Shown piece after piece: positions 7,340 through 15,001 of a stretch of 31,126 bases of DNA. The position numbers were made by a program, and so were the translations under genes. The stretch spans positions 1-31,126 of the forward strand of contig CAJMNK010000019.1 of the NCBI GenBank assembly GCA_905214905.1. The letters run 5' to 3'. Numbering within the stretch: position 1 is the first letter of the stretch; each line of letters opens with the position of its first letter. The notes below the pieces were generated by a model that was given only the letters and a program-made list of their open reading frames with translations, was not told where the DNA came from and ran no database searches. The stretch is from an uncultured bacterium (lineage in GTDB: Bacteria > Actinomycetota > Coriobacteriia > Coriobacteriales > Coriobacteriaceae).

Positions 7340-7598
7340 GATATGATCCCAACTCTCGCGTGGTCTTGGGACAATGCGTACACCACCGAGCGTACGCCCC
7401 TAGAGGACCACTACTTACACGACGTGCTCCCCAGCCTTGTATTTCGCCCGGACTACCTGACAACCCTATTAAGCAGGCATTTTGTCCAGCCAGAATACTC
7501 CCCTGGTTACACACAGCTGATTAGTATACACGGCTGCGGGCGTATCCATCGAGATTCATATTTCACTCACATTGTTTACGCAGGTAAAGTGCGTGGCA
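7340..7598 (-). promoter_or_regulatory. Leader and promoter region of the rplC operon
   Basis: There is no gene here. Nearest rplC is a three-part hairpin: GTGGTC/GACCAC (7406-7411 with 7360-7365), GGG/CCC, and GCGTAC/GTACGC (7392-7397 with 7376-7381), ending about 20 bases before the start codon. A weak promoter candidate is TTGTCA (7458-7463) with TACAAG (7436-7441), spacing 16. The 24-nt ribosomal-leader motif is at 7524-7547. The layout fits an autogenously controlled r-protein leader, by inference. Confidence 0.5.
7524..7547 (-). promoter_or_regulatory. 24-nt ribosomal-leader motif, copy 1 (rplC)
   Basis: On the minus strand it reads GGATACGCCCG, then CCGTGTATAC and a T. It shares 21 of 24 positions with the copy in the rplW-rplB spacer and its first half with the copy upstream of rpsL. 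It may also hold a -10 (TATACT), but no -35 lies 17 bases upstream. Confidence 0.5.
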
Positions 7599-7763
7599 CG
7601 TTCGCAGTGTGCGGCGGAGGGGGCGGGCCTGAGACATATTAAGGTTGCTGCTCTACAGTCCTGCTCACGACGGAGAGCACATTTAGTGCTCTCCTGTTCG
7701 TGCGGAACTCGCGACAACCTTAATATGTCTCAGGCCCGCCCCCTCCGCCGCACACTGCGAACG
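7599..7763 (-). repeat. Structured element copy A: perfect 49-bp inverted repeat around a conserved 67-nt core
   Basis: Positions 7599-7647 and 7715-7763 are exact reverse complements, 49 of 49. The 67-nt spacer forms its own hairpin (GGAGAGCAC/GTGCTCTCC, 7672-7680 with 7686-7694, 5-nt loop). Read on the minus strand, the core matches element B near 24926 at 60 of 67 positions. The element lies 36 bases after the phosphatase stop and about 260 bases before rplC, on the same strand as both. It could be a non-coding RNA, a MITE-like repeat or a strong pause or terminator structure; no clean T-tract was seen. Confidence 0.85.
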
Positions 7764-7798
7764 CCACGTTGATGTCTGCTAAACCTTGCTCGCTCAGG

Positions 7799-8425
7799 CT
7801 AATGACTTTGTTGGGGGTCCACTATTTGCTGGAGGGTGAACTTGCATTGCATTGGCTCGCCCTCTACTTGTGGCTCCGCCTCATCAAAATCGAAAATCAT
7901 AATGGCGCAGTTGGGGAGTTTTGTTGGGAGCTCGAAGCCCTCTGGGGCTGCAGCCTTGATGAATTGGCGGCTGGCGCTGCCGTGGCTTACTGCTAGAAGG
8001 GTTTCGATGCCCTCAGAGCCCATGAGATTGGTGAGGGTGCCTACCATGCGCTCTTGCAGCGCGCGGCTTCCTTCTCCTCCGAAGGGGACCAAGTCCTCGC
8101 CTGGATCCCAGACGTCGGTTGGTAGGGCGTCGTGGGGGCCTTCTTCGAAGGTGCCGTAGCTGCGCTCGATGATGCCTTCGCAGGGCTCGACTGCTGCATC
8201 CCGGCCGAGGAGTTCGGTTGCGACGAGACTTGCCGTGTCCATGGCTCGGCCTAAGGGCGAAGAGACCACTTTGTCGGGAACGACGTTGTGGGCTTTGAGC
8301 CACGCGGCTGCCATCCCGGCTTGCTGACGACCCAGGTCGGTCAACGGAGAATCGCAGCGGCCCTGGACGAGCTTTTTAACGTTGAATTCTGTCTGACCGT
8401 GGCGGAGTAGATATAGACGCTTCAT
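7799..8425 (-). CDS. Histidine phosphatase superfamily protein (phosphoglycerate mutase-like)
   Basis: This is a cytosolic branch-1 histidine phosphatase of 208 residues. The RHGQTEFN motif places the phospho-accepting His at residue 9. IIERSYGTFEE gives the acid Glu near 87, and AVSHGSA provides the second catalytic His at 148. The family includes phosphoglycerate mutases, sugar-phosphate phosphatases and cobalamin or riboflavin-related phosphatases, and the substrate cannot be read from sequence. The start is ATG after GGGGAGAGC. It lies 39 bases downstream of the cation transporter gene on the same strand and is probably cotranscribed with it. Element A follows its stop. Confidence 0.9.
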   Translation of the reverse strand: MKRLYLLRHGQTEFNVKKLVQGRCDSPLTDLGRQQAGMAAAWLKAHNVVPDKVVSSPLGRAMDTASLVATELLGRDAAVEPCEGIIERSYGTFEEGPHDALPTDVWDPGEDLVPFGGEGSRALQERMVGTLTNLMGSEGIETLLAVSHGSASRQFIKAAAPEGFELPTKLPNCAIMIFDFDEAEPQVEGEPMQCKFTLQQIVDPQQSH

Positions 8426-8464
8426 GCTCTCCCCTTCTGTATAACTTGCTTTGCTGGCACAGCC

Positions 8465-9625
8465 CTACTCGTGGGTATGGCCGACATAGTCTTCGTCGAT
8501 CGTGATCTTGGCAATCGACTTGGGATATTCGGTTTCGACCCTCTGGGCCAACGCGTGTTTGAGCTCATCGGCGTCCATGCCCAAATCCGAGGGTCGCACG
8601 CAGTCAAAAATCACATTGGTGTGCGTAGGGCCCGGCACGCAACGCAAGTCGTGGATCGAGAGGCGGCTATCAATCTCTTGAGCCATAGCGTTGATGCGCA
8701 GACGCATGCTCGCCACCTTTGGATCGTCGGTCACGATGGGATCGTAATGGAGCGTGACGATCATGCCGTCTTCGACCCTAAACGACTGCTCGATGTTATC
8801 GAGCGTGTCGTGACTTTCCAGCGGGCTGGCCTCGGCTGCCATCTCGGCGTGAGCGCTTGCGAACTTTCTGCCTGGGCCGTAGTCGTGAACCATCAAATCG
8901 TGAACGCCCAAAACGCCGGGGTAGCTCATGATTTTGTCTCGAATGTGCTTGACCAGCTTAGGATCGGGCGCCTGGCCCAAAAGCGGGCTCATCGTATCCT
9001 GGATGAGTTCAAAGCCGCTCCAGCCAATATAGGCGCCAACGGCAAGGCCGACCCATGCATCTAGATTGATATGCGTCACCTGCGAAACAATCGCGCACGC
9101 CAACACGGCGCCCGTGGCTAGAACATCGTTCTTGGAATCCTGCGCGGTCGCATGCAGCGTCTCGGACTCAATGCGATCGCCGAGTTTTTGGTTGAGGGCC
9201 GCCATCCAAAGCTTTACGACCATCGAAAGCACGAGAACTGCCACCAGGGCAAGCGAGAACTCGACAGGTTCGGGGTGGATGACGCGCTCAACCGAGGACT
9301 TGATAAGCTCAAGGCCGATCAGCAGCACGAGCGCCGCCACGACCAGACCCGAGAGATACTCGTAGCGGCCATGGCCGTAAGGATGCTCGGGGTCGGCCGG
9401 CTTGCCCGCCAGCTTAAAGCCAAGCACGCTCACGATGTTCGAGCTGGCATCAGACAGGTTGTTCATAGCGTCCGCCACAATCGAAACCGATCCCGACAGC
9501 ACGCCAATTGCACCCTTCGCAGCGCATAGTGCCACATTGGCGAGAATACACACCATGCCCGTCAACGTTCCCACGCGTGCACGGTCGCCCTGCGCACGAC
9601 GAACAATCCACTCGACCATCTGCAT
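8465..9625 (-). CDS. Cation diffusion facilitator family transporter
   Basis: CDF proteins are membrane antiporters that export divalent metals (Zn, Mn, Fe, Co) in exchange for protons. The 386-residue protein has an N-terminal membrane domain with about six helices. Metal-site residues appear in ADAMNNLSDASSN (Asp52 region) and in LHATAQDSKNDVLA (His158, Asp163 region). The HPYGHGRYEY signature lies at residues 81-90. The cytosolic C-terminal domain, with an HDLMVHDYGPG segment, is longer than in minimal CDFs and continues about 100 residues further. Metal specificity is not predictable. The start ATG follows a G-rich stretch rather than a classic ribosome site, so Met3 is an alternative. 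The phosphatase gene follows 39 bases later. Confidence 0.92.
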   Translation of the reverse strand: MQMVEWIVRRAQGDRARVGTLTGMVCILANVALCAAKGAIGVLSGSVSIVADAMNNLSDASSNIVSVLGFKLAGKPADPEHPYGHGRYEYLSGLVVAALVLLIGLELIKSSVERVIHPEPVEFSLALVAVLVLSMVVKLWMAALNQKLGDRIESETLHATAQDSKNDVLATGAVLACAIVSQVTHINLDAWVGLAVGAYIGWSGFELIQDTMSPLLGQAPDPKLVKHIRDKIMSYPGVLGVHDLMVHDYGPGRKFASAHAEMAAEASPLESHDTLDNIEQSFRVEDGMIVTLHYDPIVTDDPKVASMRLRINAMAQEIDSRLSIHDLRCVPGPTHTNVIFDCVRPSDLGMDADELKHALAQRVETEYPKSIAKITIDEDYVGHTHE

Positions 9626-9697
9626 CCGCCCCCACGGTACTACCTATATATCTATTGCTCAAACGGATTGTAGTGTAGCCACTTTGTCCCCCAGATA

Positions 9698-9732
9698 CAA
9701 AAAGGCCGCAACCCACACGGGCCGCAGCCTTG
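9698..9732 (-). terminator. Rho-independent terminator after the PTS EIIC gene
   Basis: On the minus strand, AAGGCTGCGGCCC pairs imperfectly with GGGTTGCGGCCTT across GTGT and is followed by TTTTTGT. It lies about 40 bases after the EIIC stop. Confidence 0.75.
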
Positions 9733-9738
9733 GAATAT

Positions 9739-9761
9739 GACAAAGGAATCGTCCTTTTGTC
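9739..9761. repeat. Palindromic repeat, copy 1 (downstream of EIIC)
   Basis: GACAAAGGA and TCCTTTTGTC form an inverted repeat around ATCG with one extra base. The GACAAAGG / CCTTTTGTC wording resembles the palindrome on the other side of the EIIC gene (11000-11030), so they may be members of one REP-like family. Confidence 0.55.
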
Positions 9762-9769
9762 GCACAGAT

Positions 9770-10984
9770 TTATGCGCTTGCTTCAGCAGCGCTCGCCACT
9801 GTTTCGAGCGAATCAACTTCGTCTTCTGCCGCCTGCACCTTTGTCGGCACCACGCCAAAACAGCAGCTCAGCGCCGCAGACACCGCAAATGCCGTGCCAC
9901 CGGCAGCGCAGCACCACAGCAGGTCCGAAATGCCGCCCGTGGCAAAGCCAATGACCATAAGGACATTCGTCATGCCGATGGTATAGGCCGTAACGTGGCC
10001 CACGGCCGCAACAAGGCCTCCGACGGCGCCGCCAATGGCCATGCATGTCAGACACCTGCCATATTTAAAGCCGCAGCCGTACAGCGCCGGCTCGCTTACG
10101 CCGCCAAGCACGCCCGAGATCGAATAGCCCAGCATGAGCGCCTTCTCGTCCTTATCCACAACGCGGAGCGACGCGCCAAAGGGCATGCCCCAAACGGCAA
10201 ACGTCGCCATCGTCGCAGCGATCAGAATGCACGAATCCGTTCCCACACTCATAAACTGCGCATAGGCGAGCGATAGGACAACGTTGCTGACACCCGCGAT
10301 CTTAAGAAACTCCCAACCCGCGGCAAGCCCCATAAGCGTGAGCAGCGACACGATGCCACCGGAATTGCCAAGCATAAACATAAGCTGTCCCAACAGCATG
10401 CCCAGATAGCTGCCCGCCGGCGCCGTAATACACAGCGAGACCGGAACCATGACGAGCATGGTTGCAAACGGAACAAACGAAAACGCCACAGCCTGAGGGA
10501 TAGTGCGCTTAAAGAAACGCTCCACCTGCCATAGCACGGGCACCGAGATGAGAACCGGAATAACAGTCGTCGTGTAATCGTTGACCGGCGCGGGAAGCAG
10601 GCCATACACGGAAGTCATCGGTGCCCCCGTCGTCGATGCGGCATCGACGAGCTTAAGCAGATCGGGCGCAATCAATACGCCGCCCAGCATCATGCCCAGC
10701 TGCTCCGAGCAACCGAGCTGGCGGGCGGCCGCCCAACCAAGATAGATGGGCAAAAAGTAATAGCCGGCGTTATAGAGCCAACTGTAGAACAGGCGATAGA
10801 TTTCGGAATCGGCAGACCACAGGCCCAGCATGCCTTCGCCCATAATGACGGCGACGGTGCGGAACAACGCCGCGCAGACAATAAACGGCAGCGCCGACAT
10901 CATGCTTTTGGACAGATAGTCCACCACGGCCATGGCGTTTGATGAAACCGTCGTTGCAAACGAGGTGTTAGAAACTTGTGGCAT
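9770..10984 (-). CDS. PTS EIIC permease domain protein (glucose/beta-glucoside type), standalone
   Basis: This 404-residue, strongly hydrophobic protein fits the PTS EIIC membrane permease of the Glc-Bgl group, which carries sugar across the membrane for phosphorylation by EIIB. The strongest evidence is GVLGGVSEPALYGCGF (Glu298 region), the family's ITEP-like sugar-binding motif, together with about ten predicted membrane segments. The start is set at 10984 (MPQVSNTSF), with GGAAAGG upstream; the longer open frame overlaps accDA and has no similarity. No EIIA or EIIB domain or gene is adjacent, which is unusual, so it must borrow them from elsewhere or have another role. Substrate unknown. 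Palindromic repeats flank it on both sides. Confidence 0.88.
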   Translation of the reverse strand: MPQVSNTSFATTVSSNAMAVVDYLSKSMMSALPFIVCAALFRTVAVIMGEGMLGLWSADSEIYRLFYSWLYNAGYYFLPIYLGWAAARQLGCSEQLGMMLGGVLIAPDLLKLVDAASTTGAPMTSVYGLLPAPVNDYTTTVIPVLISVPVLWQVERFFKRTIPQAVAFSFVPFATMLVMVPVSLCITAPAGSYLGMLLGQLMFMLGNSGGIVSLLTLMGLAAGWEFLKIAGVSNVVLSLAYAQFMSVGTDSCILIAATMATFAVWGMPFGASLRVVDKDEKALMLGYSISGVLGGVSEPALYGCGFKYGRCLTCMAIGGAVGGLVAAVGHVTAYTIGMTNVLMVIGFATGGISDLLWCCAAGGTAFAVSAALSCCFGVVPTKVQAAEDEVDSLETVASAAEASA

Positions 10985-10999
10985 GGAACGCCTTTCCCA

Positions 11000-11030
11000 A
11001 TGTGACATGCGGACTGTCCCTTTGTCACAT
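11000..11030. repeat. Palindromic repeat, copy 2, overlapping the accDA stop codon
   Basis: ATGTGACA (11000-11007) and TGTCACAT (11023-11030) are perfect inverted 8-mers around 15 bases. The right arm supplies the last Met codon and the TGA stop of accDA on the minus strand (ATGTGA). The intervening AAGGGACAGTCC resembles common REP-like repeats. It could act as a weak terminator or be a REP insertion. Confidence 0.6.
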
Positions 11031-12749
11031 CGTGCGGTACTGACCGATTGCGCGGTACTTTTCGTAGCGGAGGTTTGTGAGGGTCGCGTCGTCGAGCCGC
11101 CCAAGCGTATCGAAGGCATCAAATGCCGAGGACATGACGGCACCGGCAATCTCCTCATGCGACAGGCCCCTATCGTCGACAATGCCGTCGATGATGCCGA
11201 GCGCCAACAGGTCGGGGGCCGTGAGTTTCAGCGCCTCGGCGGCCTCATCCGCGCGCTCGGTATCCTTCCACAGGATCGACGCGCAGGCCTCGGGGCTCAC
11301 GACCGAATAGGCCGAGCTCGAGAGCATCAGGATGCGGTCGGCCACGGACAGCGCCAGCGCGCCACCAGAGCCGCCCTCGCCTGTCACCACCGAGACAATC
11401 GGCGTCTTAAGGCCGCTCATCTCCATGAGATTCTGGGCAATCGCCTCGCCCTGGCCGCGCTCCTCGGCACCGATGCCGCAAAACGCGCCCGAAGTATCGA
11501 CCAGGCACAGAACCGGTCGACCAAACTTTTCGGCCTGGCGCATAAGGCGACGCGCTTTGCGGTAGCCCTCAGGATGCGCCATGCCAAAGTTGCGGCGCAT
11601 ACGCTCTTTGGTCGTGGTGCCGCGCTCGATGGCGATGACCGTTACGGGGTGTCCGTCTTTCCAGCCAATGCCAGCCACCACAGCAGCGTCGTCGCCAAAG
11701 TAGCGGTCCCCGTGCAGCTCCACAAATCCATCCAGGCCCAGCGAGATCATCTCGCCTGCCGTGGCGCGATCTGCCGAGCGGGTCTGCTTGACAATCTCGA
11801 GCGCGATTTTTGGTGCGGCCGAGCGCTTGAACAAGTGTCCCAACTTTTTGCCGCGGCGACCCGTATGTACGATCTCATGCGGTGCCCCCAGGCCGGGCGT
11901 GTACCCTTCGTGCAGTGCCAGCAGCTCGCCTACCGTGAGCGCAATCTCGCCACGCGGAACAACGGCATCGCAAAAGCCGTGCTCCAGCAAAAACTCGGAG
12001 CGCTGAAATCCCTTGGGCAGGCGCTTGTGCATGTTCTGCTCGATCACGCGCGGGCCGGCAAATGCCGTCAGGGCATCCGGCTCTGCCAGGATAATGTCGC
12101 CCTCCATGGCAAAGCTCGCGGTTACGCCTCCGGTCGTGGGGTCGGTGAGCACCGTGATATACAGGCCGCCCACCTCGCTGTGGCGCCTAACTGCCGCAGA
12201 AATCTTGGCCATCTGCATAAGCGAGGTCACGCCCTCTTGCATGCGCGCACCGCCCGAAACGGTAAAGCCGACAACTGGCAATCCCAGCTCGGTCGCTCGC
12301 TCAAATGTGCGACAGATCTTTTCGCCCACCACAGAACCCATCGAGCCCATCATAAAGTTGGCGTCCATAAAGAAGAGAGCTGTATCGCAACCGCAGATTT
12401 TGCCCCTGCCGCACACAACGGCATCGCGCTCGCCCGAACGCTCGCTCACGCTCTTGAGCTTGTCGGCATAGCCGGGAAACGAGAGGAAGTCCTCCGACGC
12501 CAGATTGGCATCCCATTCCTCAAACGTGCCCTCGTCGACCGTCATGCGCATGCGCGCGCGACCGCTCACGCGAAAGTGTTTGCCGCAACGGGGGCAGACC
12601 TCGAGGTTGTCGTGCAGGCGTGCCTCATCGATCACACGGCGGCACTCCGGGCACTTGATAAACACGTGGCGCGCGGGAAACTCGGCGCACGACTCGGTTA
12701 TCGGCCCCTCGAGGACGTTGACCGTCTTCGCTTTTCTATTCATCAGCAT
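11025..12749 (-). CDS. accDA: Fused acetyl-CoA carboxylase carboxyltransferase, beta-alpha (AccD-AccA)
   Basis: This 574-residue protein joins both carboxyltransferase subunits that move CO2 from carboxybiotin to acetyl-CoA, forming malonyl-CoA. The AccD part (about residues 1-285) has the zinc ribbon Cys33/Cys36/Cys52/Cys55 (KCPECRR, VCPRCGK) and VSGGARMQEG. The AccA part (about 300-574) has GEGGSGGALALSVADRILML and SVVSPEACASILWKD. E. coli encodes these separately; no stop or frameshift separates them here. The gene overlaps the accC end (the accC stop TAG lies within its first codons), so coupling is expected. The start is ATG 12749, or the ATG at 12743. It is the last gene of the fatty acid operon, and its stop lies in a palindromic repeat. 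Confidence 0.95.
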   Translation of the reverse strand: MLMNRKAKTVNVLEGPITESCAEFPARHVFIKCPECRRVIDEARLHDNLEVCPRCGKHFRVSGRARMRMTVDEGTFEEWDANLASEDFLSFPGYADKLKSVSERSGERDAVVCGRGKICGCDTALFFMDANFMMGSMGSVVGEKICRTFERATELGLPVVGFTVSGGARMQEGVTSLMQMAKISAAVRRHSEVGGLYITVLTDPTTGGVTASFAMEGDIILAEPDALTAFAGPRVIEQNMHKRLPKGFQRSEFLLEHGFCDAVVPRGEIALTVGELLALHEGYTPGLGAPHEIVHTGRRGKKLGHLFKRSAAPKIALEIVKQTRSADRATAGEMISLGLDGFVELHGDRYFGDDAAVVAGIGWKDGHPVTVIAIERGTTTKERMRRNFGMAHPEGYRKARRLMRQAEKFGRPVLCLVDTSGAFCGIGAEERGQGEAIAQNLMEMSGLKTPIVSVVTGEGGSGGALALSVADRILMLSSSAYSVVSPEACASILWKDTERADEAAEALKLTAPDLLALGIIDGIVDDRGLSHEEIAGAVMSSAFDAFDTLGRLDDATLTNLRYEKYRAIGQYRTM

Positions 12750-14079
12750 AGAGATGCCCCATCAGATCGGTGTGATACATGCCCGACAAGAACTCGTCGT
12801 TTGCCAGCACGTCGAGCTGAAGCTCGCTGTTTTCGCTCACGCCCTCAATCACGAGCTCGCCCAGGGCCGAACGCATCTTGCGAATGGCGCCGTCACGCGT
12901 GGGCGCACACACGATGAGCTTGCCAAGCATGGAGTCGTAGTACGGCGGAACGTTCGCACCGGTAAACATGGCGGAATCCCAGCGCACGCGCGGACCACCC
13001 GGCACACGCAACGCGGTGACCGTTCCGCATGACGGCAGAAAGTCCGGCGTTTCGGCATTGATGCGGCACTCCATGGCGTGGTTGCGAACCGGCATGTCCT
13101 CCTGCTCAAAGGGCAGAGGCTGGCCGGCTGCCACGCGTAGCTGCCACTTGACCAAGTCGGTATCGGTCACAAACTCCGTAACCGGATGCTCCACCTGCAA
13201 GCGCGTGTTCATTTCCATGAAGTAGAAATTGCCGTCGTCCGAATACAGGAACTCGATGGTACCGGCTCCTTCGTAGCCGACGGCACGAGCCAGGTCACGC
13301 GCTGCCTTGTGCATGCGAGCACGAATGTCGTCGCGTCCGTCGAGGCACGGCGCGGGGCTCTCCTCGATCAGCTTTTGGTTGCGACGCTGAACCGAGCACT
13401 CGCGCTCGCCGAGCGAAAACACATGGCCCTGTTTATCGGCCATAATCTGCACCTCAACGTGGTGCGCCGGCGCGACGAACTTCTCCATGTAGCACTCGCC
13501 GTCGCCAAAGACGGCCTCGCCCTCGGCACGTGCCTCGATGAACGCCTTTGCCGCATCTTCCACGCGCTCGACCTTGCGAATGCCGCGACCGCCACCGCCG
13601 GCGCGCGCCTTAATAAGCACGGGGCAGCCAATGCGCTCGGCCTCGGCCGTTGCCTCCTCGGGACTTTTGAGCAAATCGCAGCCCGGCACGATGGGCACGC
13701 CCGCCGCGGCGGCCGTTCGACGCGCGGCGTCCTTGTCGCCCATGCTGTCGATCACCTTGGCCGAAGGACCGACAAACGCCAGGCCATACTTGTCGCAGTC
13801 GCGCACGAAGCTCGCCTTCTCGGAGAAAAAGCCATAGCCGGGATGAATTGCCTTTGCCCCCGACTTCACGGCACAGGTGAGCACGGCATCGTCGTTGAGG
13901 TAGCTCTCGGCAAGACGCGGGCCGCCGATGCAATACGCCTCGTCGGCAAGCTGCACGTGCAGCGCGTCCGCATCGGCCGTGGAATAAACGGCGACGGTCT
14001 TGATGCCCATATCGCGGCACGCGCGGATAACACGGACCGCGACTTCTCCGCGGTTGGCGATGAGCACTTTGTCGAACAT
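12736..14079 (-). CDS. accC: Acetyl-CoA carboxylase, biotin carboxylase subunit
   Basis: AccC carboxylates the biotin on AccB using ATP and bicarbonate. The 447-residue protein begins MFDKVLIANRGEVAVRVIRA. The ATP-grasp glycine loop KARAGGGGRGIR is at about 157-168, and the biotin carboxylase signature EMNTRLQVEHPVTE is intact. HPGYGFFSEKASF is also typical. The start at 14079 matches the family, with AAGGAAGG upstream; the longer open frame adds 45 unrelated residues overlapping fabZ. It lies 10 bases after fabZ and overlaps accDA. Confidence 0.97.
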   Translation of the reverse strand: MFDKVLIANRGEVAVRVIRACRDMGIKTVAVYSTADADALHVQLADEAYCIGGPRLAESYLNDDAVLTCAVKSGAKAIHPGYGFFSEKASFVRDCDKYGLAFVGPSAKVIDSMGDKDAARRTAAAAGVPIVPGCDLLKSPEEATAEAERIGCPVLIKARAGGGGRGIRKVERVEDAAKAFIEARAEGEAVFGDGECYMEKFVAPAHHVEVQIMADKQGHVFSLGERECSVQRRNQKLIEESPAPCLDGRDDIRARMHKAARDLARAVGYEGAGTIEFLYSDDGNFYFMEMNTRLQVEHPVTEFVTDTDLVKWQLRVAAGQPLPFEQEDMPVRNHAMECRINAETPDFLPSCGTVTALRVPGGPRVRWDSAMFTGANVPPYYDSMLGKLIVCAPTRDGAIRKMRSALGELVIEGVSENSELQLDVLANDEFLSGMYHTDLMGHLYADE

Positions 14080-14089
14080 GAAGCCTTCC

Positions 14090-14512
14090 TTAACTTTCGT
14101 GCATGAGTGCAAAAGACATATCGGCGCGGCAGCAAACCTCACCGTTGACGCTCGCAGTACCCGTCGCAAAGCGGAACGGCCCGCGCGCACGCGTGATGGT
14201 GCACACCAGATCAACCGTGTCGCCCGGGCGCACCGGACGCTTAAAGCGCACCTTATCGAGGCTCGTATAGAACGGCGTCGCGCCGCGCGCCTCCTCGTCG
14301 CCCATCAGCAGCACGCAACAGTTTTGGGCGAGCATCTCGCACTGAATCACGCCGGGGACTACCGGGTTTCCCGGAAAATGCCCCTGCAAAAAGTACTCGT
14401 CACCCGTAATCGTGATCTTGCCGTGGGCCTCGTCGCCCACCAGCTCGGCCTCGTCGAGCAAAAGCATCGGTTCGCGATGCGGCAACAGCTTCTTGAGCTC
14501 TTCTTTGTTCAT
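14090..14512 (-). CDS. fabZ: 3-hydroxyacyl-ACP dehydratase FabZ
   Basis: FabZ dehydrates beta-hydroxyacyl-ACP in the elongation cycle. The 140-residue hot-dog protein has LLPHREPMLLLD near the N-terminus. The active site is GHFPGNPVVPGVIQCEMLAQ, with His45 and Glu59 as the predicted catalytic pair. The ATG at 14512 has AGGTGA five bases upstream. A GTG at 14521, directly after the accB stop, would add three residues and is less likely. No fabA or fabM is visible nearby, so nothing in this window shows how unsaturated chains would be made. Confidence 0.95.
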   Translation of the reverse strand: MNKEELKKLLPHREPMLLLDEAELVGDEAHGKITITGDEYFLQGHFPGNPVVPGVIQCEMLAQNCCVLLMGDEEARGATPFYTSLDKVRFKRPVRPGDTVDLVCTITRARGPFRFATGTASVNGEVCCRADMSFALMHES

Positions 14513-14521
14513 GGATATCAC

Positions 14522-14998
14522 CTATCCGATCCTCATGAGGCAGCTGCCAAACTCCACAAGGTCGCCGTCGGCCACGCAGATCTCGAGCACCTCGCCATCC
14601 GCCTCTGCCGTTACCTCGTTGAGAACCTTCATGGCCTCGATGATGCAGAGGGTCTCGCCGGCCTTGACCTTGGAGCCCACGTGCACAAACGGCTCGTCGC
14701 CCGGCGCCGGGGCAGCATAGAAAACGCCGACCATGGGAGCGGTCACCTCGGTGCCCTTGGGCTCCGGTGCGGCGGCAGGCGCTTGCGCGGCGGGCTCCGG
14801 TGCGGCGGCAGGCATGGCGACAGGAGCCACCGCCGGAGCAGTCACGGCACCCGGCATAGGCATGGGCACGGCAACCGGCTGCGCGGCGCTCGCGCGCTCG
14901 AGTTCGACCGCGGTGCCATCGGGCTCCTCAACGCGTACGCGCGTGAGGCCGCGGTCCTCCATAACATCGGCTATCTCGGCAAGTCTTTTGGAATCCAT
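14522..14998 (-). CDS. accB: Biotin carboxyl carrier protein of acetyl-CoA carboxylase
   Basis: BCCP carries the biotin arm between AccC and the carboxyltransferase. The 158-residue protein has an N-terminal domain (1-35), an Ala/Pro-rich linker (about 38-82) and a C-terminal biotinyl domain. The biotinylated lysine is Lys124 in EAMKVLNEV; many BCCPs have EAMKMMNEI, so two hydrophobic positions differ, which is tolerated in the family. The linker contains an 11-codon duplication seen as two identical 22-base runs (14759-14780 and 14792-14813). AGGAG precedes the ATG and lies inside the end of fabF. BirA, encoded divergently at the other end of the operon, should modify it. Confidence 0.96.
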   Translation of the reverse strand: MDSKRLAEIADVMEDRGLTRVRVEEPDGTAVELERASAAQPVAVPMPMPGAVTAPAVAPVAMPAAAPEPAAQAPAAAPEPKGTEVTAPMVGVFYAAPAPGDEPFVHVGSKVKAGETLCIIEAMKVLNEVTAEADGEVLEICVADGDLVEFGSCLMRIG

Positions 14999-15001
14999 GC
15001 T

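Noticed and set aside
7524..7547. TATACT in the 24-nt motif as the rplC -10
   Set aside because: No -35-like hexamer at 16-18 bases upstream, and the rpsL copy lacks the TATACT part; kept as a motif only.
10932..12917. 661-codon open frame opposite accDA
   Set aside because: Antisense to a well-supported gene; no recognisable motifs.
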